DNA of 10,497 nucleotides, from assembly GCA_036556965.1 (NCBI GenBank), contig DATBIO010000167.1, positions 1-10,497 of the forward strand. Reading direction: 5' to 3'. The first letter of the stretch is position 1. Each line of letters opens with the position of its first letter. The position numbers and the translations under genes are program-made. The stretch is from DATBIO01 sp036556965. Its GTDB lineage: Bacteria; Acidobacteriota; Vicinamibacteria; Fen-336. Below, in pieces: positions 6,844 to 10,497 of the stretch. The notes beneath the pieces were generated by a model, which did no database searches, was not told the DNA's origin, and saw only the letters and a program-made list of their open reading frames with translations.

Positions 6844-7935
6844 ATGGCCCGCCGCAAGGCCGAGGTGTTCGGCCTCTCCTTCATGGACTGCATCTGCTGC
6901 GGCTTCGGGGCGACCATCCTCGTCTTCATGGTGCTCAACAGCGGGGCGAGCGATCGGGCGGACACCGAGCTGGGTCCGCTGAAGGCGGAGACGGACCGCC
7001 TGGAGCAGCAGGTGCTGGAAGGCCAGGCCAACCTGGTCGAGCTGCGCAACACGTTCGAGCAGGTCCGGGACCAGAGGGCGGCCGCCCAGGGGCTCTCCAC
7101 CCGCCTCATCGACGTGGTCAAGAAGTCGCAGGAAGAGCTGGCCACCTTCGAGCGGGAGACGATCGCGCAGCGCGAGCACCTGAACAAGCTGCAGGCCGAC
7201 CTCCGCTCGCTGGAGGAGGGCGCGAAGCGGCTCTCGGGGGGGCTGAAGAGCCGCGAGGTGCCGGGGGACAAGGTGCGCGCCTTCGCGGGGGACGGGGACC
7301 GCCAGTACCTGACCGGCCTGAAGGTCGGCGGGAAGCGTGTCCTCTTCCTGGTGGACGGCTCCGCCAGCATGCTCGCGGACACCATCGTCAACGCGGTGAG
7401 GCGGCGCTACCTGCCCGCGGCGGACCGCGTGCGCGCGGACAAGTGGCGCAAGGCCGTGCGCGCGGTGGACTGGCTCACCACCCAGATCCCCCGCGACGCG
7501 CAGTTCCAGGTCTACGTCTTCAACACGGGGGCGCGCTCCCTGCTGCCGGGGACGGAGGGGAAGTGGCTGGCCGCCCGCGACGGCACCTCCCTCGGCCAGG
7601 CGGTGGCCAACCTGCGGGGCACGGCGCCGGAAGGAGGCACCAGCCTGGAGGCGGCCTTCGCCGCCGCCGCCGCCCTGCAGCCCCCGCCCGACAACATCCT
7701 GCTCCTCACCGACGGCCTGCCCACGCAGGGGACGACGCCTCCCCGCGGGCGCACCGTGTCCGGGGCCGAGCGGCTCAAGCTCTTCGACCGCGCGCTGCGC
7801 GCGCTCCCCCGGGGCGTGCCCGTGAACGTCCTGCTCTTTCCCATGGAGGGGGACCCCGTGGCCGCCCCCGCCTTCTGGAAGCTGGCCATCGTCACCCGGG
7901 GCTCGTTCATGACCCCCTCCAAGGACTGGCCGTGA
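6844..7935 (+). CDS. ExbD/MotB-like single-helix protein with coiled coil and vWA domain (first paralogue)
   Basis: 363 residues from ATG 6844, with a strong GGAGGAG at 6831-6837 and a 6-nt spacer, to TGA 7933-7935. A basic tail (MARRKAEVF) precedes one membrane helix at about 12-31 with an aspartate near its start (GLSFMDCICCGFGATIL; D15). This is the layout of ExbD/TolR/MotB N-termini, where the helix aspartate is the proton-carrying residue. Three cysteines (C16, C18, C19) sit beside it. Residues about 38-145 are a charged heptad-like coiled coil. The C-terminal vWA domain has a complete MIDAS: DGSAS (D171, S173, S175), T266 in GGTSLE and D290 in LLTDG, so it should bind Mg2+ or a similar ion. 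Positive residues at the N-terminus predict N-in topology, which puts the coiled coil and vWA domain in the periplasm. With the channel subunit upstream it is the likely B-type stator subunit. It is unusual that no OmpA-like or TonB/TolA-coupling domain is present. Confidence 0.9.
   Translation: MARRKAEVFGLSFMDCICCGFGATILVFMVLNSGASDRADTELGPLKAETDRLEQQVLEGQANLVELRNTFEQVRDQRAAAQGLSTRLIDVVKKSQEELATFERETIAQREHLNKLQADLRSLEEGAKRLSGGLKSREVPGDKVRAFAGDGDRQYLTGLKVGGKRVLFLVDGSASMLADTIVNAVRRRYLPAADRVRADKWRKAVRAVDWLTTQIPRDAQFQVYVFNTGARSLLPGTEGKWLAARDGTSLGQAVANLRGTAPEGGTSLEAAFAAAAALQPPPDNILLLTDGLPTQGTTPPRGRTVSGAERLKLFDRALRALPRGVPVNVLLFPMEGDPVAAPAFWKLAIVTRGSFMTPSKDWP
6862..6921 (+). repeat. Duplicated membrane-helix coding segment, copy 1
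   Basis: The bases coding EVFGLSFMDCICCGFGATIL in the first vWA gene are closely matched by the start of the second vWA gene, about 1.1 kb downstream. The match is at DNA level as well as protein level (for example ACTGCATCTGCTGCGG in both). Similarity fades after the helix until the vWA motifs. This marks tandem gene duplication with the membrane helix under the strongest constraint. Confidence 0.7.
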
Positions 7936-8948
7936 GGCGCCGGCGGCGGGACGTCGAGGTCTTCAGCCTCTCCTTCCTCGACTGCATCTGCTGCGGGTTC
8001 GGGGCCATCATCCTGCTCCTGACCCTGGTGCGCATGGGGGAGCCCAGGGCCCTGGAGCTGGGGCGCGAGGACCTGCAGGGCCGCATCGCGCGCCTGGAGC
8101 GCGAGCTCTTCGAGATCCGCGGGGAGACCGTGCTCCTCGCCCGGGAGCTGGTGGGCCGGCGCGAGCAGCTGTCCGTGGACCGCGAGGGCGTGGCGCGGCT
8201 GCAGGGCGACCTCGAGAAGATGCGCGGGCAGTTCAAGGCCTCCCGCGAGCTCTCGCAGGTCCAGGACGTGATGGAGGGGCGCTTCCTCGCCGCGCAGCAG
8301 CAGCTCACCGAGGAGATGAAGCGGCTCCGGGAGGCGAGCGAGCGCCCGCCGGCCGCCCGCTCCCTGGTGGGCGGGATACCCGCGGACAGCGAGTACGTGA
8401 TCTTCGTGATCGACACCTCGGGGAGCATGCAGCGCTTCGCCTGGCCCCTGCTCCTGCGCAAGATGTCCCAGATCCTCGACGCCTATCCCAAGGTGAAGGG
8501 GCTGCAGGTGATGAACGACGAGGGCATGTACATGTTCAGCACCTACGCGGGGAAGTGGATCCCGGACACCCCCGGCCGCCGCCAGGCCGTCATCCAGCGC
8601 CTGGCCACCTGGAACGTCTACAGCAACTCCAGCCCGGTGGAGGGGATCGAGGCCGCCATCCGGCAGCACGCCAAGGGCGGCCTGAAGATCAGCATCTACG
8701 TGCTGGGGGACGAGTTCACCGGCCGCTCCATCGAGGGGGTCCTGCGCGCGGTGGACGCAATGAACTCCCGCGACGCATCCGGCGCGCGGCGCGTGCGCAT
8801 CCACGCCATCGGCTTTCCGACCCTGTTCTCCCAGGCGGGGCAGACGGAGTACTCCGAGGGCACCACCGTGCGCTTCGCCATGCTCATGCGGGCCCTCTGC
8901 GAGAGGAACGCGGGCGCCTTCGTCGGCCTCAACAGCCTGGAGCCCTGA
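7932..8948 (+). CDS. ExbD/MotB-like single-helix protein with coiled coil and vWA domain (second paralogue)
   Basis: 338 residues from GTG 7932, which overlaps the previous TGA (GTGA) and follows AAGGA at 7921-7925 by 6 nt, to TGA 8946-8948. The open frame extends nearly 2 kb upstream inside earlier genes, but that part is shadow: the Arg-rich start (MRRRRRDVEVF) aligns with the start of the preceding paralogue. The membrane helix spans about 12-33 with FSLSFLDCICCGFGA; D17 is the candidate ion-carrying residue, next to C18, C20 and C21. A coiled coil at about 40-135 is rich in Glu/Arg/Leu heptads. The vWA domain starts near 155 with MIDAS DTSGS (D161, S163, S165), a serine at 233 or 234 (SNSSPVEG) in the third MIDAS position instead of Thr, and D260 in LGDEF. 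Beyond helix and MIDAS the two paralogues differ strongly, so they are probably old duplicates with separate roles, perhaps a heterodimeric B subunit. It is the last gene of the operon. Confidence 0.9.
   Translation: MRRRRRDVEVFSLSFLDCICCGFGAIILLLTLVRMGEPRALELGREDLQGRIARLERELFEIRGETVLLARELVGRREQLSVDREGVARLQGDLEKMRGQFKASRELSQVQDVMEGRFLAAQQQLTEEMKRLREASERPPAARSLVGGIPADSEYVIFVIDTSGSMQRFAWPLLLRKMSQILDAYPKVKGLQVMNDEGMYMFSTYAGKWIPDTPGRRQAVIQRLATWNVYSNSSPVEGIEAAIRQHAKGGLKISIYVLGDEFTGRSIEGVLRAVDAMNSRDASGARRVRIHAIGFPTLFSQAGQTEYSEGTTVRFAMLMRALCERNAGAFVGLNSLEP
7953..8012 (+). repeat. Duplicated membrane-helix coding segment, copy 2
   Basis: Counterpart of the segment near 6862-6921, coding VEVFSLSFLDCICCGFGAII. 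The shared core FxLSFxDCICCGFGAxIL includes the aspartate and all three cysteines, suggesting that these residues, not just hydrophobicity, are selected. Confidence 0.7.
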
Positions 8949-9100
8949 GCGGGACGGCCGCGTCGCTCTCGCCGGGCGTCCGGCGCCCCGCGGCTCGGCG
9001 CGCGCCGTGCCGCTCCAGGAACTCGAGAACCGCCGGCATCCATCGCGCGCTCTGGTCCGGCGCATCCCGGAACCCGCGCCCCACGTGACACCATGGCGGC
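8949..9100. other. Intergenic gap between the operon and the lipoprotein gene
   Basis: This 152-bp stretch follows the last operon gene. It holds a 6-bp stem (CGCCGG / CCGGCG, 8970-8985) with a 4-base loop but no following T-run, so it is not a convincing intrinsic terminator. No -35/-10 pair or Shine-Dalgarno is visible before the downstream ATG. The minus strand reads as possible protein-coding relic (see the separate entry). Confidence 0.5.
9004..9099 (-). pseudogene. Possible relic of an alpha/beta-hydrolase C-terminus
   Basis: On the minus strand, roughly 9099 down to 9004, the translation contains CHVGRGFRDAPDQSARW followed by MPAVLEFLERHG. This has the look of the end of an alpha/beta-hydrolase or S9-type esterase: a His-containing strand, a GFRD-like turn, and a final amphipathic helix ending FLERH. 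Nothing upstream on that strand looks like the rest of such an enzyme, because the frame runs into the shadow of the lipoprotein gene. It would therefore be only a remnant. High G+C makes chance open frames common, so this is a weak call. Confidence 0.2.
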
Positions 9101-10468
9101 ATGCGCCACCTGCCCCGCGCTCTTCCGCTCGGGCTGGTCGCGGCGCTCGGCTGCCAGCCCGCCGCGCGAGAGCTCGCCGCGGGACCGGGAGGCGCGGCCG
9201 CGCCCCCGGCCCTCGTGCAGGCCCTCGCCGATCGCTTCGGGCCCATCGAGCGAGACGCCGGGTTCGAGGCGCTGCGCTCCCGGCTGGCGCGGAGCGCGAT
9301 GGTGCCTTCGCGCGCCTTCGACGACGAGTCGGCGTGGACGGTGCGCGGCGACGACTGGCGCGCCGTGGAGCTGGCGGGCTACGCGTCGGGAGGCGCCTAT
9401 CACCTCGGAGTGCGGGGCGAAGCGCCGGCGCCGGCGGCGGCGGGACAGTACCGGGGCCGCGTGCGACTGCAGCGCCTGTCCCGGGGCCGCTTCGAGTGGT
9501 CGTTGGAGGAGGAGCTGGCCGCGGGCGGGGTGCGCCCGGCAGACCTCGCGCGCGCCCTCGACGCGCTCTTCCGCGCCGCCGAGGGCATGACGGAAGCGGA
9601 CGCGCGCGCGGCGATCGGGAAGGCTCTCCCGCGCGCCGCCGCCAGGCTCGGCCTCCTCGTCCGCCTGGAGACGCTGGCGCTCCAGGGGGACGCCCACGGC
9701 GCCACGTCGGTCACCCTGGCCGTGCGGCTCACGCCCGACGGGATCCGCGGCTTCGCCCCCCGCTACGCCGCCTTCCTCGACAAGTACGAGAAGCCGATGC
9801 GGATGTCGCTGGTGGTGGCGGACCTGGAGGGCGTGCCGTGGTGGACGCTGGAGGGCGCCGACCGGCTCCGGACGGCGCGCCTGCGCGTCCGCGGCGGGAG
9901 CCTGGTCCCCCTCGCGGGGCCCGCCCATCGCCGGCTGCCCCCGCGGCTCCGAGCCGTCGGCGACTACACGATGAGGATGGGCGGCTTCAAGGTGGGCGCC
10001 CGGCAGATCCAGGCCGAGGTGACGGTGATGCGCGAGCCGGGCGTGAAGGGCTTCACCGCCCGCTTCGTCCGAGAACCCGACTGGCAGCTGCCGTTCCTGG
10101 TGGAGCCGCTGCTCGACGCGCCGCTCCGCTATCCCTTCGAGTCGCCCGGGTCGGAGTTCGGCTTCGCGGCGCGGGAGGCGCCGGGCGGCGGGCTGCGGCT
10201 GGTCACCCACTCCCGCGCCCGCGTGCGCGAGTCCTGGCTCCTTCGCTGGCTCGGAGGCATGGCCGGCGACGCCGCCTCCGAGTTCCGGCGGGGAGCCGAG
10301 AAGGAGGCCGACCAGTTCCACCGCGAGTGGCTGCTGGCGCTGCGTGACGATCTCGCCGCGCTCGCGGCTCCCGGGGGCGAGCGCGCCTCGAACGCTCGGA
10401 TCACCTGTCCTGGGACCGCAGCCTCTCCGGCCGCGCATCAAGTGATAGATCAGCTGTATCACGACTAA
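9101..10468 (+). CDS. Putative lipoprotein of unknown function
   Basis: 455 residues from ATG 9101 to TAA 10466-10468; no Shine-Dalgarno is evident. The N-terminus (MRHLPRALPLGLVAALGCQPA) has two arginines, a short hydrophobic core and a cysteine at 18 preceded by AALG, which fits a lipoprotein signal peptide reasonably well (the -2 Leu is not ideal). The mature part is rich in Arg, Ala and Gly, with amphipathic strands (HLGVRGEAPAP, RVRLQRLSRGRFEWSL, SVTLAVRLTPDGIRGF, GDYTMRMGGFKVGARQIQAEV) that suggest a mostly beta, lipid- or envelope-binding fold. No catalytic motif or named domain is recognised. The last about 20 residues (CPGTAASPAAHQVIDQLYHD) have codons more A+T-rich than the rest and overlap a palindrome, so the original end may have lain earlier. 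The 152-bp gap and different style make membership of the upstream operon doubtful. Confidence 0.75.
   Translation: MRHLPRALPLGLVAALGCQPAARELAAGPGGAAAPPALVQALADRFGPIERDAGFEALRSRLARSAMVPSRAFDDESAWTVRGDDWRAVELAGYASGGAYHLGVRGEAPAPAAAGQYRGRVRLQRLSRGRFEWSLEEELAAGGVRPADLARALDALFRAAEGMTEADARAAIGKALPRAAARLGLLVRLETLALQGDAHGATSVTLAVRLTPDGIRGFAPRYAAFLDKYEKPMRMSLVVADLEGVPWWTLEGADRLRTARLRVRGGSLVPLAGPAHRRLPPRLRAVGDYTMRMGGFKVGARQIQAEVTVMREPGVKGFTARFVREPDWQLPFLVEPLLDAPLRYPFESPGSEFGFAAREAPGGGLRLVTHSRARVRESWLLRWLGGMAGDAASEFRRGAEKEADQFHREWLLALRDDLAALAAPGGERASNARITCPGTAASPAAHQVIDQLYHD
10442..10462. promoter_or_regulatory. Inverted repeat GTGATA-N9-TATCAC, candidate operator
   Basis: A perfect 6-bp inverted repeat with a 9-base centre lies across the final codons of the lipoprotein gene, where the sequence turns A+T-rich. 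Its half-site TGATA/TATCA recurs 30 bp downstream. The dyad spacing of about 1.5 helical turns suits a dimeric regulator. No T-run follows, so a terminator is less likely. Confidence 0.45.
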
Positions 10469-10476
10469 GTCACAGT

Positions 10477-10496
10477 TGATATATCATGACGTCATG
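10477..10496. promoter_or_regulatory. Two overlapping perfect palindromes upstream of a right-edge ATG
   Basis: TGATATATCA (10477-10486) and CATGACGTCATG (10485-10496) are both perfect palindromes and share two bases. ATG triplets at 10487 and 10494 lie inside the second, so a gene may begin at the right edge with its operator over the start. The A+T-rich TGATATATCA could be both operator and -10-like region. The regulator is unknown; a PadR- or GntR-like factor would be compatible, but that is a guess. Confidence 0.45.
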
Positions 10497-10497
10497 G

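Noticed and set aside
5931..7931. Upstream extension of the second vWA frame, which would give a giant fused protein of about 1000 residues
   Set aside because: The extension is low-complexity Arg/Pro/Gly translation overlapping the FHA and first vWA genes. A GTG with AAGGA and stop overlap at 7932 gives a start that aligns with the paralogue.
4661..8948. Zorya-type anti-phage defence system
   Set aside because: The channel resembles ZorA in general family only. The B subunits have vWA rather than OmpA-like peptidoglycan-binding domains, the channel lacks the long ZorA cytoplasmic tail, and no ZorC/D/E helicase or nuclease is present. A defence role is not excluded but not supported.
8970..8985. 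Intrinsic terminator after the operon
   Set aside because: Only a 6-bp G+C stem with no T-run; such stems are frequent by chance at this composition.
1..10497. tRNA, rRNA, CRISPR array, transposase or riboswitch
   Set aside because: No cloverleaf, regular spacer-repeat array, transposase motif with terminal repeats, or long structured leader was recognised on either strand.

Overview
The window is very G+C-rich (well over 70% by eye, with third codon positions almost all G or C) and densely coding on the + strand. The base composition, long Ala/Pro/Arg-rich linkers, PEGA repeats and FHA/vWA proteins suggest a Myxococcota-like (for example Anaeromyxobacter-like), high-GC Acidobacteriota or Gemmatimonadota genome. 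No rRNA or housekeeping marker is present to settle this, so the taxonomic guess is inference only.

Layout. Positions 2-8948 form one tight same-strand gene run that looks like a single operon; its first gene is cut by the left edge. In order it encodes: (1) an unrecognised protein with two short hydrophobic glycine-rich segments (partial); (2) a single-pass membrane protein with a Pro-rich linker, TPR-like helices and a PEGA-like C-terminal domain; (3) an 803-residue protein with a degenerate FHA-like N-terminus, one membrane helix, about five PEGA repeats and a SUMF1/FGE-like domain without the catalytic cysteines; (4) a 73-residue exported Pro-rich protein; (5) a four-helix MotA/TolQ/ExbB-family channel subunit; (6) an Hsp70/actin-like domain fused to a C-terminal FHA domain; (7 and 8) two tandem paralogues, each with an ExbD/MotB-like N-terminal membrane helix carrying an aspartate, a coiled coil and a vWA domain with an intact MIDAS. 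Genes overlap by 3-4 nt or are separated by 1-14 nt, so translation is probably coupled.

How the genes may work together. The MotA/TolQ/ExbB subunit plus the two Asp-bearing single-helix proteins have the composition of an ion-driven A5B2-type membrane motor in which the usual peptidoglycan-binding or TonB/TolA-coupling domain of the B subunit is replaced by a vWA domain. By the positive-inside rule the vWA domains, PEGA repeats and SUMF1-like domain all lie outside the inner membrane. The Hsp70-like/FHA protein and the degenerate FHA of gene 3 would be the cytoplasmic side. The working interpretation is an uncharacterised energised envelope machine that uses metal-dependent vWA adhesion or protein capture. 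The substrate and biological role cannot be read from the sequence.

After a 152-bp gap (8949-9100), which may hold a minus-strand hydrolase relic, lies a putative lipoprotein gene of unknown function (9101-10468). The last 60 bp become abruptly A+T-rich and contain three palindromes with TGATA/TATCA or TGAC/GTCA half-sites, immediately before an ATG at the right edge. This looks like the promoter/operator of the next gene.
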